Source: Bacteroidaceae bacterium
GTDB lineage: Bacteria; Bacteroidota; Bacteroidia; Bacteroidales; Bacteroidaceae
Length of the DNA: 64,000 bases
Reading direction: 5' to 3'
NCBI GenBank assembly: GCA_016280855.1
Contig: JAEEHP010000073.1
Location: 1-64,000 of the forward strand
The notes under the pieces were generated by a model. It made no database searches and was not told the origin of the DNA. It saw nothing but the letters and a program-made list of their open reading frames with translations. Shown piece after piece: positions 9,798 to 17,968 of the stretch. Numbering within the stretch: position 1 is the stretch's first letter; the number at the start of each line of letters is the position of its first letter. The position numbers and the translations under genes were made by a program.

Positions 9798-11441
9798 GTG
9801 AATAAAAAGAAAACTGTTTCACCGAAAGTAACCACTCCCTCCCTACAAGGGAGGGCGGGGGGTGGGTCTGCTTCTTCTCTCGCTATAGGGAGGGCGGGGG
9901 GTGGGTCTTTTTTTCCCTTCATTCTTTTTTTTGTTTTGGCCTGGCTCTGGGCCTCGTGGTGGATGGGCAGCACTTTCCGCATCTCCTACGAGTATTCTTT
10001 TGTAGCCGCCGATAAGACCTTGATGCACTGGCTGTGGCAGCAGTCGTTCGGCGCGCTGTGGATTGTGGGCCGCATTTTGTTGACGCTCTACCGCTGGCCT
10101 CTTCTTGGCGGTCTCGTCGTCGCCTTGCTGCTGACGTCCAGCGCATGGCTCACAGGCTACTGCCTGCGTCTGCGTTCCACTTCCCGTTGGCGTTTCGTCA
10201 GCTATATTCCGGCTCTGCTCTGGATGTGCTGGGTGAGTTGGCAAGGTCTTAACCTTTACTACCAATTCGAACCGGGCCGTGCTCACGGCGTGCTGTTCCT
10301 CGGCGTCTTGATTCTCGCCATCGATGCTTTCATCATCTGGACGTTCAAAGGAAGAAAATCAAAGATGAGAGATGAGAGATTAGAGACGAGAGAGGCTCGC
10401 CCGCATATATCTCTAATCTTTAATCTCCTATCTATCATCTTACTTTTCATTATTCCCTCCCTCATCACGCATTTCCGCTACCCCTACCTTCGTCCGCTCA
10501 CCCAGATGCAGGAACAGATGCTCGTCGAGGATTGGGACGGCATGGCCGCCACGGCACGTGCCAACGCCAAGTTGAGCTATCGTCCGCTGGCCGCTTACTA
10601 TGCCATTTCCCTTGTACAAAATGGTCATCTGGCGGATGCCATGTTTGACATTCGAATGGATTTCGACTCGTTGTACGTCCGCAGCTGGACGGGAAACGGT
10701 GATATCGGGACCAATTATTATCTCGTGGACTGCGACTATCATGCCGGCCTCTTCCGTGCTGCCACACACAAAGCCATGGAACAGCTGACGATGCAGGGGC
10801 CTTCGCTCTATATGCTCAAGCACCTGGCGCGTCTTGCCCTGCTCGACCACGACTGGAATCTCGCGCGCAAGTACCTATTTATTATTAAGCAGGCTCCCTT
10901 CGAAGGCGAATTCATCCGTCGCTACGAAGCGATGCTCGACAAACCGGAGGCGGTGGCTGCCGACCCGATCTTTGCCAAGCTGCGCAAGACGGAACCTGTT
11001 ATGGACAGCTTCGAAGGCATGTACGAAGACCCCACGTTCCTGGGATATACCTGCACGCTGACAGCAGGACGTTCCAAGGAGGCGCTGACGCAGAGCCTCA
11101 TGGCGTGCCTCTACAGCAAACGAATGCCTGACTTCCTGCTTCGTTGCGAGCCCTTGGTCGGCACAACACCTCCCCGTTCCATTGCCGAGGGTCTCATCAC
11201 TCAGAGCTTCAAGAATCCCGAAGTCCTTCAGGCCTTCCCGCAGCTGCAGATGAATGCCAAGATGTACCAATCGTTCCTCCGCACCGTGCAGCCTTACATG
11301 AAGGATCGTCCACGCGGCGGCATCGAACTCTTCGACCAATACAAAGGCTACTACCCCTACTACTACTTCTTCGGCAACCTCAAAGCCACGCGCAAGAGAG
11401 AGGACAAGAAGGAGGAAACGCATAAGGCAGGAGTGAATTAA
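9798..11441 (+). CDS. Multi-TM membrane protein of unknown function (DUF6057-like)
   Basis: About six hydrophobic segments followed by a soluble TPR-like C-terminus; GTG start; N-terminus contains translated repeat peptides VTTPSLQGRAGGGS and AIGRAGGGS. Confidence 0.7.
   Translation: MNKKKTVSPKVTTPSLQGRAGGGSASSLAIGRAGGGSFFPFILFFVLAWLWASWWMGSTFRISYEYSFVAADKTLMHWLWQQSFGALWIVGRILLTLYRWPLLGGLVVALLLTSSAWLTGYCLRLRSTSRWRFVSYIPALLWMCWVSWQGLNLYYQFEPGRAHGVLFLGVLILAIDAFIIWTFKGRKSKMRDERLETREARPHISLIFNLLSIILLFIIPSLITHFRYPYLRPLTQMQEQMLVEDWDGMAATARANAKLSYRPLAAYYAISLVQNGHLADAMFDIRMDFDSLYVRSWTGNGDIGTNYYLVDCDYHAGLFRAATHKAMEQLTMQGPSLYMLKHLARLALLDHDWNLARKYLFIIKQAPFEGEFIRRYEAMLDKPEAVAADPIFAKLRKTEPVMDSFEGMYEDPTFLGYTCTLTAGRSKEALTQSLMACLYSKRMPDFLLRCEPLVGTTPPRSIAEGLITQSFKNPEVLQAFPQLQMNAKMYQSFLRTVQPYMKDRPRGGIELFDQYKGYYPYYYFFGNLKATRKREDKKEETHKAGVN
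9828..9868. repeat. GC-rich palindromic element, copy B (in frame in the membrane protein ORF)
   Basis: GTAACCACTCCCTCCCTACAAGGGAGGGCGGGGGGTGGGTC; near reverse complement of copy A. Confidence 0.88.
9887..9907. repeat. Half copy C of the palindromic element (in frame)
   Basis: AGGGAGGGCGGGGGGTGGGTC, identical to the right arm of copy B. Confidence 0.85.
10352..10440. repeat. Imperfect inverted repeat of the AGATGAGAGATTA family, inside the membrane protein ORF
   Basis: aaatcaaagatgagagatgagagattagagac... pairs with ...atctctaatctttaatctcctatctatcatcttac. Confidence 0.7.
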
Positions 11442-11448
11442 AAAGGGG

Positions 11449-11484
11449 GACCCACCCCGCCCTCCCTGGGAGGGAGCAGATACC
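11449..11484. repeat. GC-rich palindromic element, copy D (intergenic)
   Basis: GACCCACCCCGCCCTCCCTGGGAGGGAGCAGATACC. Confidence 0.82.
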
Positions 11485-11499
11485 AAAAACATTGGATTC

Positions 11500-13191
11500 A
11501 TGACTTATTATAGAAAAGCCCAGGCTTGGCTCCACTCATTCGCAAAGGTGACCACTCCCTCCCTTACAGGGAGGGCGGGGGGTGGGTCTCTTCTTTTACT
11601 GTTGCTGTTAGCAGCTTGCACCTCCCGTCCCACCTCCGTGCCCACGTCTTTCACCGAGGTGACGGATAGCGTGGCCATCTATCCCGACTACCGCGATGTG
11701 ACGGTGCCGCCGAATATCGCACCGCTGAACTTTATGCTCACAGATGCCGGCGCAAAGGAATATGTGGCGAAGATCGGGGACCTCGTCTGCGGAGCCGTCA
11801 AGGACGGCAAGTTCGACATCGACAGCGTGGCATGGCGACAGCTGTTGACCGGTAGCAAAGGCAAAGATGTCACCGTCGATCTCTATGCCCATCGCGAAAA
11901 CGGCTGGGTTCATTTCCCCGCCTACACCTTCCATGTCGCCGAGGAGGACATCGACGGCTTCCTCTCCTACCGTCTCATCGAACCCGGCTACGAGCTGTAC
12001 AGACAGATCGGACTCTACCAGCGCAATCTCGCCACCTTCGACGAGGCCATCATCTACGAGAACAACCGTTCCTTCGACACCGACGACAACCATTGCGTCA
12101 ACTGCCATAACTACCAAGCCTACGACACCGACCGCATGCTCTTCCACGTCCGCGCCGCTCACGGCGGCACCGTCATGGTTCATGGCAGCGAAGCCCATAA
12201 GATCGCCATCAAGCACGACAGCATCCTTGGTGCCGGCGTCTATCCCTCGTGGCACCCCACTCTACCCTTGGTAGCTTTCTCCACCAACAAGACAGGTCAG
12301 GTGTTCCACATGCTTCACAAGGAGAAGATCGAAGTGCTGGACGAAGCCTCCGACCTGCTGCTCTACGATGCCGAGAAAAACGCCGTGCACAACGTGATCC
12401 GCACGACAGACCATCTCGAAACCTTCCCCTGCTGGTCACCCGACGGCCGACGCCTCTACTACTGCTCGGCCCCCATGCCCGAATCCTTGAGGGAGAACTA
12501 CGTATCTGAGCTGATGGCCATGAAATACGACAGCCTCATCTACGATATCTATTCCATGCCCTTCGACCCCGACACCCGCACCTTCGGCACGCCGCGGCTT
12601 GAGGTGGACTGTGCGAGCATGGGCAAGAGTGCCAGCGTACCGCGTGTCAGCCCCGACGGCCAGTACCTGCTCTTCACCCTCGGCGACTACGGACAGTTCC
12701 ATATCTGGCACAAGAGTGCAGATTTGTGGGTAAAGAGATTAGAGAGTAAAGATGAGAGAGAAGAGATGAAAGATAACCAAGCGCAGCCAACTTTCAACTC
12801 TCCGCTCGACCTTGGTCGCTCCACACTTGGAGAACTTTCAACTTTCAACTTTCAACTTTCAACTTTCAACTCCCCAATCTACCCCCTCGTTGCCGCCAAC
12901 GCCGACGACGAGCCCGACAGCTACCACTCGTGGTCCTCGAACGGGCGATGGATTGTCTTTGCGAGCCGCCGCGACGACGGCAATTTCTCACGCGCTTACA
13001 TCGCCTATTTCGACCGCAACGGACAGGCACACAAAGCCTTCCTTTTGCCGCAACGCGATCCCGAGCATAACCTGCTCTTGCTCAAGAGCTACAACGTGCC
13101 CGAACTGACACGTTCAGCCGTCAAGGTGTCGAGAGCGACGCTCGATCATGTCGTCCTGCACACCGAAGCGGAAGTTGCGACTTACGAGTAA
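11500..13191 (+). CDS. Lipoprotein with CXXCH (c-type heme) motif and TolB/PD40-like beta-propeller repeats
   Basis: Lipobox LLLLLLLAAC; NHCVNCHNYQAY; propeller strands 'PCWSPDGRRLYYCSA', 'PRVSPDGQYLLFTLG', 'SWSSNGRWIVFASRR'. Confidence 0.75.
   Translation: MTYYRKAQAWLHSFAKVTTPSLTGRAGGGSLLLLLLLAACTSRPTSVPTSFTEVTDSVAIYPDYRDVTVPPNIAPLNFMLTDAGAKEYVAKIGDLVCGAVKDGKFDIDSVAWRQLLTGSKGKDVTVDLYAHRENGWVHFPAYTFHVAEEDIDGFLSYRLIEPGYELYRQIGLYQRNLATFDEAIIYENNRSFDTDDNHCVNCHNYQAYDTDRMLFHVRAAHGGTVMVHGSEAHKIAIKHDSILGAGVYPSWHPTLPLVAFSTNKTGQVFHMLHKEKIEVLDEASDLLLYDAEKNAVHNVIRTTDHLETFPCWSPDGRRLYYCSAPMPESLRENYVSELMAMKYDSLIYDIYSMPFDPDTRTFGTPRLEVDCASMGKSASVPRVSPDGQYLLFTLGDYGQFHIWHKSADLWVKRLESKDEREEMKDNQAQPTFNSPLDLGRSTLGELSTFNFQLSTFNSPIYPLVAANADDEPDSYHSWSSNGRWIVFASRRDDGNFSRAYIAYFDRNGQAHKAFLLPQRDPEHNLLLLKSYNVPELTRSAVKVSRATLDHVVLHTEAEVATYE
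11548..11588. repeat. GC-rich palindromic element, copy E (in frame in the signal peptide region)
   Basis: GTGACCACTCCCTCCCTTACAGGGAGGGCGGGGGGTGGGTC; encodes VTTPSLTGRAGGGS. Confidence 0.88.
12836..12870. repeat. Heptamer tandem repeat (TTTCAAC)x5 inside the beta-propeller ORF
   Basis: Five perfect TTTCAAC units, translated in the ORF as ...[11 protein letters not shown]... Confidence 0.92.
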
Positions 13192-13296
13192 GCTTGTAGC
13201 CACATTTTCCTTGCACTTTTTTATTAAAAAGTGGGAAAAAGAGACGTTCAACAATAAAAAAAGTTGATTTCTTTCTTATCATTTGAGAATAAGTGT

Positions 13297-13304
13297 TATA
13301 TTTG
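13297..13304 (+). promoter_or_regulatory. Bacteroidetes -7 box (TATATTTG) upstream of the GH127-like gene
   Basis: Matches TAnnTTTG about 40 bp before the ATG; -33 element not clear. Confidence 0.5.
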
Positions 13305-13341
13305 CACCCAAATAATGAACTAAACTATCACTTTTTCTCTT

Positions 13342-15765
13342 ATGCGTCATCTTTTTCTTGCCGTATTGTTTGCCGTTGCTTCCCTTCCCGCAACGGCCAG
13401 AACCGATAAGCAACCGTCGTCGGGTTATCCCATCACACCCGTCCCCTTCACCAGCGTCAAGGTGACCGACTCCTTCTGGGGGCAGCGCCTGAAAGCCAGC
13501 CGAGAGGTGACCATTCCCCTGGCCTTCTCGAAGTGCGAGGAGACGGGACGTTACAAGAACTTCGAGAACGCCGCCGCACACATGAAGGATCCTTCGCAGG
13601 TCTTCAAGGTCAGCGGCTACAGCTTCGACGACACCGACCCCTACAAGACCATCGAGGGAGCCAGCTATCTCCTTCAGACCTATCCCGACAAGGGACTGGA
13701 GCAGTACCTCGACTCCGTCATCGCCATCATCGCCACGGCACAGGAGCCCGACGGCTACCTTTACACCTCACGCACCCAGAACCCGCAGCACCCCCACGAA
13801 TGGGCAGGCGACCGCCGGTGGGTGAAGGAGGAGGACCTGAGCCATGAGCTCTACAACCTCGGACACATGGTCGAAGGTGCCATCGCACACTACCAGGCCA
13901 CCGGCAAGCGCAACTTCCTCGACATCGCCATTCGCTATGCCGACTGCGTCGTTCGCGAAGTAGGTCCCAATCCGGGTCAGGCTTGCGTCGTCCCCGGTCA
14001 CCAGATTGCTGAGATGGCGCTGGCTAAGCTGTACCTCGTCACCGGCGACAAACGCTATCTCGACGAGGCGAAGTTCCTGCTCGACTACCGCGGCAAGACC
14101 ACCATCAAGAACGACTATTCGCAGTCCCATCAGCCTGTCGTAGAGCAGGATGAAGCTGTCGGACACGCCGTCCGCGCCGCTTATATGTATGCCGGCATGG
14201 CTGACGTGGCAGCCCTCACTGGCGACGCATCGTATATCAAAGCCATCGACGCCATTTGGGACAACATCGTCACGAAGAAGCTCTACATCACCGGTGGCAT
14301 CGGCGCCACAGCCAGCGGCGAAGCCTTCGGCAAGAACTACGAGCTGCCCAATATGAGTGCCTATTGCGAGACGTGTGCCGCCATCGGCAACGTCTATGTC
14401 AACCACCGCCTCTTCCTGCTCCACGGCGAGTCGAAGTACTACGATGTACTCGAACGCACGCTCTACAACGGCCTCATCAGCGGTGTCTCGTTGGACGGCG
14501 GCGGCTTCTTCTACCCCAATCCCCTCGCCTCCATTGGTCAGCACCAACGTCAGCCTTGGTTCGGCTGCGCCTGCTGTCCGTCGAACATCTGCCGTTTCAT
14601 TCCTTCGCTGCCGGGTTACGTCTATGCCGTGAAGGACAACAACGTGTATGTGAACCTCTTCCTCTCCAACAGCAGCGAGCTGAAGGTTGGCGGCAAGGCC
14701 GTAGCGCTGTCGCAGAAGACCGAATATCCCTGGAATGGCGACATCCTGTTGAATGTCGATAAGAACGCCGCCGGCATGTTCGCCCTGAAGATCCGCATCC
14801 CCGGTTGGGTGCAAGGCACCGTAGTACCCTCCGACCTTTATGAATACACGGACAACCGCCGCCTCGGATACACCGTCAGCGTCAATGGTGTCAAGATCGA
14901 TGCCACACCGGCCACCGACGGCTATTGCACCATCCTGCGCAAGTGGAAGAAAGGCGACCGCGTGCTGGTTCATTTCGACATGGAGCCACGCACCGTCCGT
15001 GCCAACGCGCGTGTCAACGCCGACCGCGGCATGATCTCCATCGAACGCGGCCCCATCGTCTATTGCGCTGAACATCCCGACAACAGCTTCGACATCTCCG
15101 GTGTCCTCGTCAACCAGGAGCCGCGCTTCCAGCTCGACGATGCTCAGATTGCCGGCACGCCCATCAAGACCATCACCACCGACGCACAGCTGCTGAACTT
15201 CGACAAGAGCGGTCGCCTCACGACCGACGACGTTCACCTCACGCTGATACCTTATTATGCTTGGTGCCATCGCGGCTCCGGTAAGATGCAAGTGTGGTTG
15301 GCTCAGGATCTGTTGGCTACGACGCCATCGCTGCCGCCCACTCTGGCTTCACAGAGCAAGGTGGAATCCTCCTCGCGCGTTCCTTCCATCGCCAGCATCA
15401 ACGACCGCCTCGTGCCAAAGAGCGGCGACGACCGTAGCGTGCCTTACACCCATTGGTGGCCGAAGAACGGCACCACGGAGTGGCTCTCCTACACCTTCCC
15501 GCAGGCGGCTACCGTCAGCTCCTCTACCGTCTATTGGTACGACGACCAGCCGTGGCAGGGATGTAAGGTTCCCGACAGTTGGCGCATCCTCTACCTCGAT
15601 GCACAGGGACAATGGCAACCTGTGGCTCACCCCGACAAATACCCCACCACGAAAGGCGCGGCATGCACCGTCAACTTCGACCCCGTCACGACTACGGCCG
15701 TGCGTCTCGAAGTGAAGCTCGCGGCCGACAAGTCGGCGGGCGTGTTCGAGTGGAGCGTGAAGTGA
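13342..15765 (+). CDS. Glycoside hydrolase GH127/GH146-like (beta-L-arabinofuranosidase, DUF1680 type)
   Basis: Motifs VKVTDSFWGQRLKASREVTIPLAF, YCETCAAIGNVYVNHRLFLLHGESKYYDVLERTLYNG, GCACCPSNICRFIPSLPGYVYAV. Confidence 0.88.
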   Translation: MRHLFLAVLFAVASLPATARTDKQPSSGYPITPVPFTSVKVTDSFWGQRLKASREVTIPLAFSKCEETGRYKNFENAAAHMKDPSQVFKVSGYSFDDTDPYKTIEGASYLLQTYPDKGLEQYLDSVIAIIATAQEPDGYLYTSRTQNPQHPHEWAGDRRWVKEEDLSHELYNLGHMVEGAIAHYQATGKRNFLDIAIRYADCVVREVGPNPGQACVVPGHQIAEMALAKLYLVTGDKRYLDEAKFLLDYRGKTTIKNDYSQSHQPVVEQDEAVGHAVRAAYMYAGMADVAALTGDASYIKAIDAIWDNIVTKKLYITGGIGATASGEAFGKNYELPNMSAYCETCAAIGNVYVNHRLFLLHGESKYYDVLERTLYNGLISGVSLDGGGFFYPNPLASIGQHQRQPWFGCACCPSNICRFIPSLPGYVYAVKDNNVYVNLFLSNSSELKVGGKAVALSQKTEYPWNGDILLNVDKNAAGMFALKIRIPGWVQGTVVPSDLYEYTDNRRLGYTVSVNGVKIDATPATDGYCTILRKWKKGDRVLVHFDMEPRTVRANARVNADRGMISIERGPIVYCAEHPDNSFDISGVLVNQEPRFQLDDAQIAGTPIKTITTDAQLLNFDKSGRLTTDDVHLTLIPYYAWCHRGSGKMQVWLAQDLLATTPSLPPTLASQSKVESSSRVPSIASINDRLVPKSGDDRSVPYTHWWPKNGTTEWLSYTFPQAATVSSSTVYWYDDQPWQGCKVPDSWRILYLDAQGQWQPVAHPDKYPTTKGAACTVNFDPVTTTAVRLEVKLAADKSAGVFEWSVK

Positions 15766-15791
15766 AGTTGATTGAATAATAATAATATATA

Positions 15792-16187
15792 ATGAAAAGA
15801 ATATTGTCTTTGATCGTTCTTGCGGCGATGACGATAGCGTCTTTGCAGGCAGCACAGCGCGAGCTGGTCATCAAGCTCAAGGACGGCACCATGAAAGCCT
15901 ACCCGCTGACGAGCGACTTCAAGAAGATTGTCACCATGAAGTCCACAGCCGAGGCCATCACCCTCAACGGCGATGAATACGCCATCGCTGAAATCGCCGA
16001 GCTACGCATCTTCGAGGACGTGCCCGAAGGGGCTGAAGTCGTCGATGCCATCAACGACCTTCCGTCACCAACCGTTGCCGCGTCGGAGCTCCTTATCGGC
16101 TACGATCTCAACGGCCGCCAGGTCCTCACCTCGAAGATGAAGCGCGGACTCTACATTATTAACCGTCAAAAAGTTCTTGTCCGATGA
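15792..16187 (+). CDS. Small secreted protein with C-terminal DLNGRQV...GLYIINRQKVLVR motif
   Basis: Signal peptide MKRILSLIVLAAMTIASLQA; C-terminal motif shared with larger secreted proteins in the window; stop overlaps the next start (ATGA). Confidence 0.8.
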   Translation: MKRILSLIVLAAMTIASLQAAQRELVIKLKDGTMKAYPLTSDFKKIVTMKSTAEAITLNGDEYAIAEIAELRIFEDVPEGAEVVDAINDLPSPTVAASELLIGYDLNGRQVLTSKMKRGLYIINRQKVLVR

Positions 16188-17857
16188 AACGCATCGTCTG
16201 TTCCCTCCTCCTCATGATGGGTCTGGCCACGACGATGCCGGCCCAAGTCCTGTGGATCGAGTCCGCCGACCACTACTCGAAGCCCAAGAGCCTCGACCTC
16301 TCGGCCGTCGATTCCGTCATCTTCCGTTATGCTCAGGTCCGCACCTATAAGAACGGTGCCATGACCAACCACAAGTTCAGCGACTTCCTCGGCTACACCG
16401 GCGACGGCAAGAGCGTGGCGATGAGCTTCAAAGAGCCCGACCAGCGCCTCATCTGGAAGCCTTCGACGTCCGACAACAACTACAACAACGACTACACCAA
16501 TCCCGAATCGCAATGGAGCTTCAAGCGCTCCAAGGAGAGCGAGCACTGGATCGTCTATTGGGACAAACGCTTCGGCGACGATCCCAACGCCTCCACCGTG
16601 CCGTCGAACCTGCGCGTCAACGTCGATGACCTGCTCATGAAAGCCGAGCAGTTCTACGCCACCAACGTCGATAAGCTCAAGATGGCCGACCTCGGCGAGA
16701 ACAAGTCGCGACTGGACGAATACAAGATGATCATCCATCTCCTCTACGACGACGGCTGGACGGCTGTCGGCTCCGGCTACGATGATATGGTCGGTGCGCT
16801 GTGGGTGACTCCCTCGACATGCCACCCCGTCGGCTCGACCATCGCCCACGAGACCGGCCATTGCTTCCAATACCAGGTCGCCTGCGACTACCGCAAGAGC
16901 GGCGTCTCAAACTACACCCAGCGCGGCTGGCGCTACGGCTTCGGTTCCAATGGCTCCGGCGGCAACGCCTTCTGGGAACAGTGCGCCCAGTGGCAGGCCA
17001 TGCAGGACTACCCCTCCGAGGCCTTCGGCTACCATTGCGCCGTATGGCTGATGAACTACCATCGCCACGTCTGCCACGAATGGATGCGCTATGCCTCCTA
17101 CTGGTGGCCCTATCAGCTCGTCGAGAAGCACGGCTATGAGGCTTACGGACAGCTGTGGCGCGGAAGCCGTTATCCCGAGGATCCACTCGAGACCTACACA
17201 CGACTCTTCTGCGACGGCAACTGGGACACCTTCTGGGACGAATACTTTGACTACGCCACCAAGCTGCAGAACTATCAGTTCGAAGCCGTTCACCAGTACC
17301 TCAGCGCCAATTACAGTGCGCGTCAGTACTCCACGAAGCTCTTCCGCAACGACGACGACACCTATCAGGTGGCCTACGCCAGCTGCCCCGAGACCTCTGG
17401 CGTCAACTTCATCCGTCTGACGGGCTTCACCCAGGGCAGCGAGATCAAGGTGCATTTCACCGGCATGAACCCCGGCGATGCCCTCCACGCTTCCGACCCC
17501 GGTAAGTCGTGGAACGCCGACCCCGCCGAAGGTGCCAATGCCAACAAGTTCACCAAGGTGACCAAGTACAACACGGCAGGCAAAGCCGCCGACCGAGGCT
17601 GGCATTACGCTTTCGTGGCCGTCACCGGCTCTGGTGTCAACAGCACGACCACCGTGTCCGAAGTGTGCAAGGATGCCGAAGGCACCATCACCTTCACCGT
17701 GCCGCAAGGTACCATCGTACTCTCGCTCTGCGTCGTAGCCACGCCGAAGAACTACACCCGCCACGCTTGGGACGAGACCGACATCAACGATGCACAATGG
17801 CCCTACCGCGTCAGCTTCGAAGGCTGCAAGCCGACGACAGCACAGGTGGGAAGTTGA
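16184..17857 (+). CDS. Secreted DUF6055-like protein with HExxH motif
   Basis: Signal peptide; TIAHETGHCFQYQ plus downstream GGNAFWEQCAQWQAM. Confidence 0.72.
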   Translation: MKRIVCSLLLMMGLATTMPAQVLWIESADHYSKPKSLDLSAVDSVIFRYAQVRTYKNGAMTNHKFSDFLGYTGDGKSVAMSFKEPDQRLIWKPSTSDNNYNNDYTNPESQWSFKRSKESEHWIVYWDKRFGDDPNASTVPSNLRVNVDDLLMKAEQFYATNVDKLKMADLGENKSRLDEYKMIIHLLYDDGWTAVGSGYDDMVGALWVTPSTCHPVGSTIAHETGHCFQYQVACDYRKSGVSNYTQRGWRYGFGSNGSGGNAFWEQCAQWQAMQDYPSEAFGYHCAVWLMNYHRHVCHEWMRYASYWWPYQLVEKHGYEAYGQLWRGSRYPEDPLETYTRLFCDGNWDTFWDEYFDYATKLQNYQFEAVHQYLSANYSARQYSTKLFRNDDDTYQVAYASCPETSGVNFIRLTGFTQGSEIKVHFTGMNPGDALHASDPGKSWNADPAEGANANKFTKVTKYNTAGKAADRGWHYAFVAVTGSGVNSTTTVSEVCKDAEGTITFTVPQGTIVLSLCVVATPKNYTRHAWDETDINDAQWPYRVSFEGCKPTTAQVGS

Positions 17858-17968
17858 AAGAGTGAAAAGTGATAGAGTTAGAAGTGAAAAATAAAAGTAT
17901 CTTTTAGAGATTAAAGATGAGAGATTAAAGATAAATATAACCTATTATTAACCAACACTTAAACGCTT

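Noticed and set aside
9720-11590. Palindromic element pairs considered as ends of a small transposon (MITE) carrying the interval
   Set aside because: The interior sequences of the three bracketed intervals are unrelated and contain each gene's own start, so they are not copies of one unit; individual elements could still be mobile.
13768-15291. 507-aa minus-strand ORF opposite the GH127-like gene
   Set aside because: Antisense shadow of a well-supported enzyme gene.
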